44,716 nucleotides of DNA from Acanthamoeba lenticulata (lineage: Eukaryota > Discosea > Longamoebia > Acanthamoebidae), in contig NAVB01000949.1 in NCBI GenBank assembly GCA_002179805.1, positions 1 to 44,716 of the forward strand, read 5' to 3'. Shown in pieces: positions 10,923 through 20,491 of this stretch. The notes below the pieces were generated by a model. That model had not been told where the DNA came from. It saw only the letters and a program-made list of their open reading frames with translations, and made no database searches. The first letter of the stretch is position 1; each line of letters starts with the position of its first letter. The position numbers were made by a program, and so were the translations under genes.

Positions 10923-12915
10923 TCATGGCCACTTTTCCTCGGCCCTCGTGGCCCCTTCCTCCTCCTGCGCAGCAGTCTGCTGCTGGCCCGTCCCAGCGGG
11001 CGATGGGGCTGATGAGGAAGATGATGAGGAAGATGATGACGAGAAAGACGATGAAGATGAAGGTGGTGGCGCGCTGGCAGAGGGCCGGAGGGCGCGCTGG
11101 AGGCGTGAGAGGCGCTGCTTCTGGGCGTAGGCCCGGAAGGCCGCCTGGATGGTCGTGGCGGCGCCGTTCCTCTTGGCGTAGCGCTGGCGGTAGAGCTTCT
11201 GGATCTTCTTGGCCGCCTCGTTCCGCTTCTTGAGGCGGTAGCTTCGAAAGGCCGACTGGATCAACATCGCCGCCTGCTCTTCCCGCTCCTCGTCTTCTTC
11301 TTCCTCTTCAGCCTCTTCTTCTTCGTGATCATCTTCTTGTTCACTATCGTTGTCGTCCTCCTCCATGGCGGCGGTCAGGTCCCGATCAGCCTCGAGCTTG
11401 ACGAGGAGCGAGAAGGCTTCCCACAGCTTCTGGTATTCGACGCTCTCGTCAACCTCGTCCACTTGCTCCTCCATCACCTCGACCTCGCTGTCCCTCTGCT
11501 CCTTCCTCGTCTTCGTCTTCGTCTTCTTCTTCTTCTTCTTCTTCTGGCCATTGATGCCGTCGAGGCTCCTCGCCGTCTTGATGGAGCTCTCGAGCGCGGC
11601 GAGTCGCTTGAGCACGTCCGCCTTGAACGTTGAGTCGTCAACGTCGTCGTTCCCACCGCCGGACGTCGTCGTCGACGTAGACGTCGACGTTGACGTCGTT
11701 GTAGGTGGCAGCGCGCGGTACTCGAACGGGACGGCGTGGCTCAGCGGCGTGCCGTCGTCGAGCGCCACGCACAGGGAGACCATCCCGGGCGCGTGCGACG
11801 GCGCAAAGCAGCGCAGGACGCCCGCCTGGACGAGGTCGGCCGGCACCGCCACCCGCCCGTCAAAGACGCAAACGAGGCGCGGCGCGCGAGGCTGCGCGCC
11901 CGGCTGGGACGCCACCGCCGGGAAGCGGCCCGTGAGGAGCACCTTGGCCCCGCCCGTGGCGTAGTCCCACGCCGGCGACAGGTCGACGATCTCACCGGCC
12001 GGGGCCAGCAGTGGCGGCGGCGGCGAGGACGGCTGGTGGCTGGCGGTCGACGGCGAGCCCGGGAGGGGCGCGGCTGGCGTCAGCGCCACCATCGGGGACG
12101 CTTGCGGGGAGGCTGCGGCCGTGAGAGCCATCATGAGCTCCTCGTCCCAGCCGTCGTTGTCGACGCCGCTTTCACCGTCATGCAACACGAGAGGAAGAGG
12201 AAGATGAGGCACGGCCTGGTGATGAAGTTGTTGTTGCTGCTGCTGCTGCTGGTGATGAAGGTGGTGGTAGTGGTAGTAGTGATGAGGTTGATGCTGTAGA
12301 AGAGGAAGAGGCCCAAAGCTCGTGCTGTTGCCCGCGTGATGCATCAAGAGGCCGTTGTTGGGGGACGAAAAAGGCGAAAATGAAGATGAAGAAGATGGAG
12401 GTAGTGGTGGTGGTGGCGAGGAGGAAGCAGGCTTGGGTGGCGTGTGGAGGTAGTGGACGAGCACGGTCGGGTCAGAGCCGTCGAGGAGGTTGTAGATGCG
12501 GCGGTGGTAGCCGGGCAAGTCCTCGGCCTGCACGTAGCGGCAGCGAAGGACGTTGACACCGCCCACCTTGAGGGTCTCGTGGCGCTCCAACAAGCGCTTT
12601 CGCTTGTCGCGCCGCCAGTTGATGCCGTCAAGGCGGTACTTGGTCACCTTGTCTCGGAAGAGGAAGATAGATCCGCCTGGTGCCCCGCCCACACACGAGG
12701 CGACGATAAGCGAGTGGGGAGAGGCTGTTGTTGATGTGGAGGCAGGCCAGGGAAGAAGACTTACTTGGAGGACAGCGATTGACTTGGTCGTTGAGTGGCC
12801 ACCCCTGCGCTCGGTAGTTCTGCAAAATGTACAGCACCTCATACCCTTTTAGCCAGCGCGTGGCGGCCTCTGCCATGAGGTGACGGATAGGCACAGCGGG
12901 CAGCTGCTCGTCCAT
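10923..12915 (-). CDS. CG-1 / IPT / IQ transcription factor (CAMTA-type, no ankyrin repeats)
   Basis: Calmodulin-responsive, sequence-specific DNA-binding regulator of the CAMTA family. Exons 12915-12765 and 12676-10923 give 634 residues. The CG-1 domain covers about 15-130 and is interrupted by the intron: TRWLKGYEVLYILQNY, then PPSGSIFLFRDKVTKYR, DGINWRRD, LKVGGVNVLRCRYVQ and VLVHYLHT. A Pro/His/Gln-rich linker follows. The IPT/TIG domain starts at VDLSPAWDYATGGAKVLLTG. Next come a Thr/Ser run, a Lys run and a Glu-rich tract. At least two IQ motifs follow (AAMLIQSAFRSYRLKKR, GAATTIQAAFRAYAQKQR). Ankyrin repeats, normally between IPT and IQ, are absent. Upstream there is a good acceptor (TTTTAG at 12930) and a GTGTGAGT donor near 13000, so a 5' exon may exist; ATG 12915 is the first in frame. 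Confidence 0.85.
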
Positions 12916-13013
12916 CAAGATGGGAAGACCTAAAACATTTTTATTCTCGAGGAGAAAAGAAAGAGCCCTTTTTAAAGATTAAACTTAACTCACACCAGTG
13001 GCCACTGCGGCGC

Positions 13014-13720
13014 AAAGTGGGCCAGGTTGTGTTTATGTTGCAAAGCAACTCCAGCACTCTTTTTCCCCTTCAGCCAGGTCATCCACTTTTTTAAAGTGTT
13101 ATCACTCTACTTAAGCCCAACAAATATGCCCCTGCCCAGTGCCCCATCCAAAAGGGAGCTGGAGGTGGTATGCAAAGGGATGGATGACCCCAAGGTGCGT
13201 ACATATATGTGTGTGCCCAAAAAGTTTTTATGGGATTTTGTAGACAAGCTGTGGCTGCTTTAGATGTTTGACATTGTGGGTGTAGACTTTGTGGCCTTTG
13301 TCTCAACCCATTCAACTGGCTATGAAAACAGGGTGCCAATTGCTCAGTGCCCACCCAGGGCCTTTTTCCTTCACATAGATGAGTTTGTGGAGCTGTTTGA
13401 GAAAAACCTGGGGCACCAATGTGGGAAAATGCAGACCTTAATCACCCAACAAATTAAGATACTGATGAAGGAAAAAGAAAATGTTGAGTTCTTTGGTTAG
13501 GTGACAGCAGCATGCTTCATACTGAGGATGGTGGTGAGTTATACTGGGTATCCACAAGAGGAGAGTCACCACTGAGACCCTACTGTTTGAGATGCAGGAA
13601 GACGGCCAGTGGAGGCAGGAGGCACGCCAACACATACAGCCAACAGGGCGCGCTCTTGCCCACACCCTTATCTTGTGGCTTTGATTTGACAATTTTTTAC
13701 GCGCATGTTTTTTTATAAGT
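13014..13720 (+). pseudogene. CpG-depleted island with broken ORF remnants
   Basis: From about 13014 to 13601 I find a single CpG (13198-13199) in nearly 590 bp, while flanking DNA is dense in CpG. The island is rich in TpG and CpA and has a lower GC content. On the plus strand one frame reads from about 13123 (MPLPSAPSKRELEVV...) to a TAG at 13261-13263. It continues in the same frame (DIVGVDFVAF, AFFLHIDEFVELFEKNLG) to a stop at 13498. A further piece with PYCLRCRK follows in another frame at 13512-13718. I do not recognise the protein. The pattern fits a methylated, mutationally decayed insertion (mobile element or endogenised viral DNA), but nothing here proves its class. It lies between the 5' end of the CG-1 gene and the 3' end of the SERBP1 gene. 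Confidence 0.55.
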
Positions 13721-13994
13721 TTTTATTTGGTTTTTGGGGCTGGGCGGCCGCGCACGAAACAAGGGGGAGGGAAGGAGACGTGTGTTGACCTCGAAGGTCT
13801 TCGAGGCCGGAGGGAAGAGGAGGAGAATCGCGAAAATGGCTCGGCGCGAGGAGGGCGGGCGGTCCTCGCGCTTGCTCCCGAGAAGGGGAAAATGGAGAGA
13901 GAGGAGAAGGAGAGCGTGAGCCGGGTTTCATGTGCGGCGAGCCGTCGCCCAAAGTCGTCCGCCAGGTGTTGGGTGGTGGTCCGCGCTGGGCAGC

Positions 13995-15600
13995 TCACTG
14001 GCCGAGGGCCGGGAACTGCTTGGCGTCCGTGATGGCGGGGGCCTCGGCGGGCTTGCCAGCAGCCTTCTTAGGCGCCTGCACGGGCGAAGCAGCAGCCTCG
14101 CCTTCCCGACGGGGCCTGCGCTCGCGCTCGCCACCCTCACGGGGACCGCCACGACCGCCGCGGCCGCCGAAGCCGCCACGACCGCCCTCGCGGTTGAAGC
14201 CACCACGGCCACCACGCTCGCCGTCGCGGTCGCGCCGGGGAGCCTCGAAGCGGAGGATCTCGGCAGCGGAGATGACCTTCTCCTTGGGGGCGGTCTTCTT
14301 AGCCTGCTGGACCTGGGGCTGGCTCTCCTTCTTGGCAGCCGAGTCCTTCTTGGCGGCGGTGAAGACGAGCGCGGCATCAGCGTCGTCGCGCTTGAGCGGG
14401 GCGGCGTTGGCCCACTTGGGGTCGAGCTTGACGCCCTCACCAGCCTGGCGGGTCTTGGCCTTGAACTTCTTCTTGGCCGCAGCGGCCTCGGCCTGGAGCT
14501 GCTTCTCGTACTCGGCAAAGCTCACGAGCTTGTCATCGGGGTCCTCCTCGACGGGCGCGGCGGCCTGGGCGGGCTCCTTGCCCTTGCCGGCAGCGTCGGC
14601 GTTGGCGTCGGTGGCCGCGTCGGCGGGCGCGGCATCGGCGGGCGTAGCCTCGGCAGCCTCCTTGTCATCGGCCGCGGCGGGCTCGGCGGCGGCGTCAATG
14701 ACGGCAGCCAGGTCGTCCTTGCCAGCGGCGCCCCAGTTGGACCGGCCGGCACCGCCCTTCTTGTTCTCGGTCGGGTCACGACCGGTGCCCGAGTGTCGCT
14801 CGTACAGGCGACCGCGGCGCGGCGGACGGCCGTCGGCCGACGGCGCGTTGTAGTCACCACGGTCCTTCACCGGGCGGTCGCGGCGCTCGCCGCGCGGCTG
14901 GCGCTGCTCGCGGACCGGGCGGCCCTCGGCATCGACGGGGACGACGCCACCCTCGCGGCGGGGACCCTCACGGCGAGGACCACGCTCACCGTTGAAGGCA
15001 CGCTCACCAGCGGGGAAACGCCTCTCACCTATTATTAGTAAATAAAAATATGTGAGTTGACCGTCAATCGAAAAATCAAAATCGAAAAATCTGGATCGGA
15101 GTTGAGATCGCATGAGAGAATTTTGAGGTAGTGGTTTAGGAGTGTAAGCTAATGAAAGTGATCGTTTGAAATTCAGATCGCATTGTTGAACGCTCTATGG
15201 AAAGCAGAAAATTAATTAGTGCGGAGAGTGACGTACCGCGGGGAACATGGCCGTCGCGGGGAGCCTGACCGTCACGCGGGGGACGCTGGCCGTCACGCGG
15301 AGGACGCTGGCCATCGCGGGGCGGCTGGCCCTCACGCGGGGGACGCTGGCCCTCGCGGGCGGGACCCTTACCGGCGGCCTGGCCGGCGGCGGCGGGCTTG
15401 GCCTGCTGGCCCTGGGCGGGCTTCTTGGCGGCGGCCTGGCCGGCGGCGGGCTTGGCCTGCTGCGGCTGCTGACCCTTCTTGGCAGCAGGGGCAGCGGCGG
15501 CGGCAGGTTCGGCCTTCTTGACGGGGGCGACAACGACGGGCCCTTCCTCGTCACCGAGGAGGTCGAAGAGGTTGGTAGTCTGGACTCCGTACTCCGTCAT
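13995..15600 (-). CDS. Stm1/SERBP1 (HABP4/PAI-RBP1)-type ribosome-binding protein
   Basis: mRNA- and ribosome-associated protein that binds and preserves idle 80S ribosomes. Exons 15600-15237 and 15028-13995 give 465 residues. The N-terminus MTEYGVQTTNLFDLLGDEE matches the Stm1 N-terminal motif. An Ala/Lys/Gln-rich segment and tandem RDGQRPP repeats follow. The core family signature is RHSGTGRDPTENKKGGAGR followed by SNWG. Further on are SFAEYEKQLQ, a Lys/Ala-rich helix and an RGG-type block (GGRGGFGGRGGRGG). The C-terminal KQFPALGQ resembles the Phe-Pro motif of SERBP1 relatives. ATG 15600 directly follows an acceptor-like AAATAG, suggesting a 5' UTR intron. Very strong GC-rich codon bias suggests high expression. 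Confidence 0.85.
15240..15365 (-). repeat. 21-nt tandem coding repeat (RDGQRPP units)
   Basis: About six imperfect 21-nt units inside SERBP1 exon 1 encode variants of P-R-(D/E)-G-Q-(R/P)-P. They are visible on the plus strand as recurring GGACGCTGGCC cores. Copy number is likely to vary between strains. Confidence 0.6.
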
Positions 15601-15604
15601 TGGC

Positions 15605-15744
15605 CTATTTCGCACGATCGCGACAAGAGAACGAAACGAATGAGTGTAAGCGAGAGCTTTCATGACGAGCTCAATAACGTGTAGGATAATCGACTGTGAA
15701 ATTTTGCCGCATTCTGGAGAATGGATTTGCGGTGCTGCACTTAC
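15605..15744 (-). other. Probable 5' UTR intron of the SERBP1-type gene
   Basis: On the minus strand a consensus donor (CGCAC|GTAAGT, exon end at 15745) lies 140 nt upstream of an acceptor GAAATAG at 15605, three bases before the ATG context GCCAATG. It is inferred from splice signals only. Confidence 0.4.
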
Positions 15745-15745
15745 G

Positions 15746-16353
15746 TGCGGGTCCTAATCGTAACGGACAAGCTGACAGTGACAAGAAGCGCTTCGGCTTT
15801 GCGTTAATTTGGAACGAAACATCGATTGACCGAGCAAAATTAAAATGTGGTGCGTGTAAAGCAGCTAAAAGCGGTGCCAACACCGCTGGCACCACCGCCA
15901 AGGCCAATCGAGTTCGTGCAAAGTGGGTGATTATGGCTCCGGTCGACGAGCCAGCGGGGTTGCTGGAACGTACGGTAGTGGGAGAGTGTAGTCAGGGGAA
16001 AAAGATGTGTGCTGGCCGGCGAGGGAGAGAAAAGACCTGCTTTCCCCCGTCGCCTTCCTTGTGCCCTTTGCCCTTCCCTTTCTAATTGGCCTCCCCCTCG
16101 GCCCTCCCATTCGCCCGCTCGGCCCAACGGAAATTTCGCTGTCGCCCACGCCTTCCCTTTGTCGCACCGATTCGCCCCTCACTCGCCCCAGGCCCCACGC
16201 GCCAAGGGCGGGGCGGAGAAAGACGGAGAGACGGAGCGACACCACTACTGTCGCCCAAACCAAAACATGTGTATTTTTTGTAGTGCCTCGCACGTGCAGG
16301 CCTCAGGCCTTTGTGACACAAACCCGCCTCGTAGTCGGCCGCACTCCGGAGCT
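15746..16353. other. Intergenic region with no gene seen
   Basis: About 600 bp between the SERBP1-type 5' exon and the PA28 stop codon. Frames open through the GC-rich part, but their translations are Arg/Pro-rich shadows without family resemblance. It presumably contains the SERBP1-type promoter and the PA28 3' UTR. Confidence 0.4.
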
Positions 16354-17828
16354 TTAGAACATCGTCTGCGGGCCACCAGTTCGTGAGCTTGCGACAAGAG
16401 AGAGAGAGGGAGAGGGAGATGAGACACGCACCATGTGATGCGACGAGATGGGCTTCTGGATGCGGTCCCAGTTCTTGGTCAAGACTTAGTCCAAGGACGA
16501 ACACACACGCACACAAGCAGTAGAAAATGAAAAGGTCAGTCAGGTCACGTTTTGTTTTTTGTGATAGAATGTGTGGTCATAGTACTGTCGTAGATGATGG
16601 CCATGTTGTTGCGCAGGTCGAGCGTCGACTGGAGTGGTCGGTTGCCAATCAGCCAAGCACCAGAGAAGGGGGGAGGGGAGGAAAACTATGTTGGTGGTGT
16701 GTCAAGCATACCAGCCTCACGTTGAGGTACTCCTTCTCATCAAGCTCGAAGATGGAGAGCTCGTAGTCCTCGATCTCCGCATGCTTCTTCACCTGTTGTA
16801 TTTCAGGAGGAAGCTTCAGCAAAGGGGGGGGGGGAAGAAAGAAGCAAAACGAAGCGAAGTCGGGGGTCGGTTCGAGTCCAGACCTTGGAGACCAGCTTGC
16901 CTCGGGTGACGTAGTACTTGGTGATGCCCTCAAGCAGCGTGAAAGCCGCGTCCTCCGCTCGGCTCAGCTCGCTGATGGTGTCCGTCTGAATGTCCACTGT
17001 GGTGATAGCACGACGATGGCGGTGTTGGTGGTGTGTGTTAGTTATGCCAAGTGTGGCCGGTGGCGCTCACAGAGCAAGCAATGTGACAAACACCTCCAAA
17101 CGTGTTGCCGGCCTCGATCCTGTTGTTGTTGTATACAACGTCAGCACAAACCAGTTGATGAGTTGGGCATGAAGATGAAGATACCTCGGGATGCTAAGCT
17201 GGATCCAGATCTTGACGCTGTTAAAGATGTCAATGGCAGCCAAGACCTCTTCCTTGACTGCGGAGATCATCCGCGCCAGCGCCTGCGCACGTCGCGCGGC
17301 TCAGCCAATGTCCAATGCGTCTACAAGCGCACAAAAACACAAACGCGCGCGGGAGAGATCGAGTCAGGTCGAAGCGCCACGTGCCTTGTTGATGGGCACG
17401 AGGGCCTTGTCGCCCTCGACTCGTGGACGCTTGCGCGGAGGGGCACCGCTCTCGCCCTCTCCCTCCGTCTCTTGCTCGTGCAGCGGCTGGCCGACTTGGC
17501 CCGAGCGCAGGTTGAAGTCCTCGGACTTGAGCAAGGCCGACAGTTTCTGGCAAGAGCCAAGCAGCGAATCATGATGGGCAGAGAAGAAATTTTCAGTAAT
17601 TGAAGGGTATGAACTGCGCGGATCACGATTTCACACTAAAGATGCAAGATAACACACTGAGATTAAGGAGGAGAAAGGTACCAGGATGGCTTCAGGCATT
17701 GATTGCTTGAAATGCTGATTGGCAGTACGAGCGATGTCCTCCCACAAGTCATCAACTTGCTTCTTGGCGTCTGTGGTCGTGGTCGAGTCCTCCATGTTGT
17801 CGCTTGTTTCGTGATTACGCTTTGCCAA
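16354..17828 (-). CDS. Proteasome activator PA28gamma/REG-type subunit
   Basis: Heptameric 11S cap that opens the 20S proteasome gate independently of ubiquitin, probably nuclear. Nine exons: 17828-17682, 17546-17385, 17282-17185, 17119-17094, 16996-16884, 16792-16712, 16628-16586, 16484-16432, 16365-16354; 244 residues against about 254 in animals. The N-terminal helix (VDDLWEDIARTANQHF) precedes a loop with PPRKRPRVEGDKALVPINK, like the basic insert of PA28gamma. Then come NSVKIWIQLSIPR with IEAGNTFGVDIQ (the activation-loop region), KYYVTRGKLVSK and LDEKEYLNVRLV. The C-terminus SSHHMTMF ends in an aromatic, as in the proteasome-docking tail. Exon 4 has 26 nt and the last exon 12 nt. The intron after exon 2 uses a GC donor (AAG|GCACGT), since GT alternatives break the frame. 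The start could also be the Met at 17792. Confidence 0.87.
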
Positions 17829-17909
17829 TTTACTTTTCTTTTTGTATTTTATTTCTCACACAAAAGCATAACCCATGAAATGCCGATTCACGTGGCGAAG
17901 CCACACTTT

Positions 17910-19025
17910 CTACTTTTGTGTCGATCGCCAGTCTGAACACGCACAAGAGTCAAATGATGTGAATTGGGGGGGGGGGGGAAGTGCCTTTGTGTTCTGCGTA
18001 CCCGAATCGGAGGAACGACGGAAGGCCTGGAACATGCCGCGCTGGTACATCGCTCCTCCATGGCCATCCGAGCCTCTTCCTCGATCGGCTCCGCCGCGGC
18101 CGCCTCCGCCGCGACCGCCTCCACCTCGCCCGCCACCGCCACCACCGCCTCCGAATCCGATGCCGGTCGTGCGGCGTGGCGCGCCCTCACCCTCGCCTCG
18201 TCTTCGGTCGTGCGCGTGCGGGCCGCCTCCACCGCCCTGGCCTTTGCTGCGGCGGAACCATCGCACGGTGGACGCCTGCCACAACCCGCCGCCAACAAAG
18301 CGACGTTGGCATAAAGTGAATCATAAAAGAAATCATAATTAAATACAATAATTATAATAAAGGTGTTTTTGTACGAGTTCGAGGAGCTCGGGAGGCACGG
18401 GCTGCTTGGCGGCCTGGAGCGAGTTGGTGAGCTGCGCGGCAAAGGCGCCCTGGCTGCGGGTGATGAGCGTGTAGGCGACACCCTGCTGGCCGGCACGACC
18501 GGTGCGGCCCACGCGGTGGATGTGGGCGTGGATGTCGCGCGCGGCGTCGTAGTTGACGACCGTACGCACGGTTGGGATGTCGAGGCCGCGCGCGGCCACG
18601 TCGGTGGCGACGAGAATGCTGACGCGGCCGGCCCGGAAGGCGTTGACAACCGACGTGCGCTCGGCCTGGGCCTTGTCACCGTGAAGGGCGCCACAGGCGA
18701 AGCCGGCCTGCTCGAGATTGCGCGAGAGGAGCTCGCAGCCGTTCTTGGTGGAGACGAAGATGACGACCTGGCCGGTCATGGCGAAGACCGAGAGGTGCTC
18801 CATGAGCCACGGCCACTTGTCCGCGTCGGACGCCAGGATGTGCACCACCTGCTGCACGTCCGGGTGGGCCTCGCCCGCCGTGCCGATGTTGATCCGCACC
18901 GGGTTGGTGAGGAGGTCGCTGACGAGCTGCTCGACGCCGCGCTTGAAGGTGGCCGAGAAGAGCATCGTCTGGCGGTCAGGCCGCACCTGGCCGGAGATGG
19001 AGCGCACCTGCGGCTCGAAGCCCAA

Positions 19026-19057
<32 letters not shown>

Positions 19058-20338
19058 CGTAGGTCACCCGGCGCATGCTGAGCGTGCCCTTGCGCACAAG
19101 GTGGATGAGCCGCCCGGGCGTGGCCACGACGACTTCGACGCCGGCCTGAAGCTCCTTGGCCTGGTCGTAGGTGTTCTTCCCGCCGTAGACGGCGCCCACG
19201 CGCACGTTGACGCGCTTGGCGAACTTGCGTGTCTCGCGGTGGATCTGCGCGGCGAGCTCGCGCGTCGGGGCGAGGATGATGGCGATGGGCCCGTCTCCCG
19301 GGGCCAGGGCAGTCTGATCGAGCAGGTGCACGAGCATGGGGAGCACGTAGGCCAGCGTCTTGCCCGAGCCTGTGCGCGCCTGCGCCACAACGTCGAGCCC
19401 GCGCATGACGCACGGAATGGCCTGCTTCTGCACGGGCGTCGGCGTGTCGAAGCCCTGGCGCTCGAGCTCGCGCTGCAGCTTCTCCGGCAGCCGTAGGTGC
19501 TCAAAGGCCTTGATCGGCCGCGGGATGCGCTGGGGCACGCCCTCAACCCGGATGTCGTACATTTGGCGGTAGTCGTGCACGTCGGCCTCGCTCATCTGCG
19601 CCACCTCGGGCGGCTCCACGTAAAAGTCCCGCCGGAAGCTCTCGTACTTGATCTTGGCGTGGTCCAGCGGTGGCAGCGCCTCGATCTCCCTCTTGCGATC
19701 CAGCAGCGGATTGTCGTCCGAGTCGTAGCTGTTGCGCCGCGTCCGAGACCGCCCGTCAGCGGCCCAGCCCCCGCAGAACGTTTTTCACCCACAGCACACG
19801 ACCCCAGCACACACACTGGTGGGTCGTGAAGAAGGGGTCGAAGCAGTAGAATGCGTACTCGAGGTCATCGTCATCCTCTTCCTTGCCCTCCTTGTCTTCC
19901 TTCTCCTTCATGTGCTTCATGAAGCTCTCCAGCGGGTCCTCTTCTTCAAACTCGGTTACCACCGCCTGCACGCAAAAGGGGAGGGAAGGTGCAAACATCG
20001 GGAGGGACGTGTCAGGTGCTGAGGTGCCAAGTAGCGGTCAGGGCGTGAACCTTTGCTTGGGCGGGTTTGATGAGGCCCGCCTTTTCTTTCTTGACGGTGT
20101 CGTGAATCCCTTCCATGAAGGCATCAAGAGGGTCAACTTCCTCTTCCTCCTCTGAGGGAGCCACCTTTTGCTTCTTCTCGGCGGACTCTTCACTAGCCTT
20201 GTCCTCATCTCGGTCTTCCTCGTCGAACCCGAGGAGGGCCGCGGGTGGAGGGCGCTTACGTTCCTCTGTGTCCGCAAATCCCCGCTTCTTGTCACCCATG
20301 GAGAACCCTGCAAAGCTTGACGGCACACCGCGCCTCAT
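17910..20338 (-). CDS. DDX42: DEAD-box RNA helicase, DDX42 family
   Basis: ATP-dependent RNA helicase linked to U2 snRNP/SF3b. Exons 20338-20051, 19965-19859, 19728-18375 and 18275-17910 give about 704 residues. The N-terminus has two copies of the DDX42 hallmark (VDPLDAFMEGI, EDPLESFMKHM), then YDSDDNPLL and a PPLDH-type block before the core. Helicase motifs appear in order: TPTPVQKQAIP (Q motif), ARTGSGKT (I), PTRELA (Ia), TPGR (Ib), DEAD (II), SAT (III), VATDVAARGLD (V), HRVGRTGRAG (VI). The C-terminal exon carries WFRRSKGQ as in DDX42, then a Gly/Arg-rich tract. A run of 13 G on the plus strand (17966-17978) sits near the end of the frame, so the last 20 or so residues are uncertain. It is divergent from the Crooked-neck gene. 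Confidence 0.88.
17966..17978 (+). repeat. Homopolymer of 13 G in the DDX42 last exon
   Basis: Read as poly-C on the coding strand, giving the Pro run just after AL and before QFTSFD. A one-base length change would alter the predicted C-terminus. Confidence 0.6.
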
Positions 20339-20491
20339 CTTGTGGCTTTGTTGTTGATTTTGTGCCGCTTGCGCATTCGAAAATTCGACGCAGCAGCCCA
20401 TGCCGGGAATTCCTGCTTTTTCTCCACCTTTTTTTTTTCGCCAGCCCGAGATCAACGTCGAATTGGCTGGTTGCTTGTACGCCACACAACA
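20339..20491. promoter_or_regulatory. Divergent promoter between the DDX42 and Crooked-neck genes
   Basis: Only 153 bp separate the two start codons. The DDX42 frame stays open upstream, but the residues there do not look conserved. The interval is C/T-rich around 20415-20445, and I see no TATA box. Confidence 0.55.

Noticed and set aside
13932..15038. 368-codon Gly/Leu/Ala frame antisense to the SERBP1-type gene
   Set aside because: Mirror of Ala/Arg/Gly-rich coding sequence; no start context or domain.
15240..15365. Regular repeats resembling a CRISPR or satellite array
   Set aside because: The repeats are contiguous, have no unique spacers, stay in frame and encode RDGQRPP units of a known protein.
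16082..16430. Extending PA28 by a long C-terminal frame from the acceptor near 16382
   Set aside because: Gives an Arg/Gly/Pro-rich tail unlike any PA28, whereas the next acceptor yields a short family-like aromatic end.
18363..19496. 377-codon frame antisense to DDX42
   Set aside because: Codon-bias shadow; the helicase motifs on the other strand are unambiguous.
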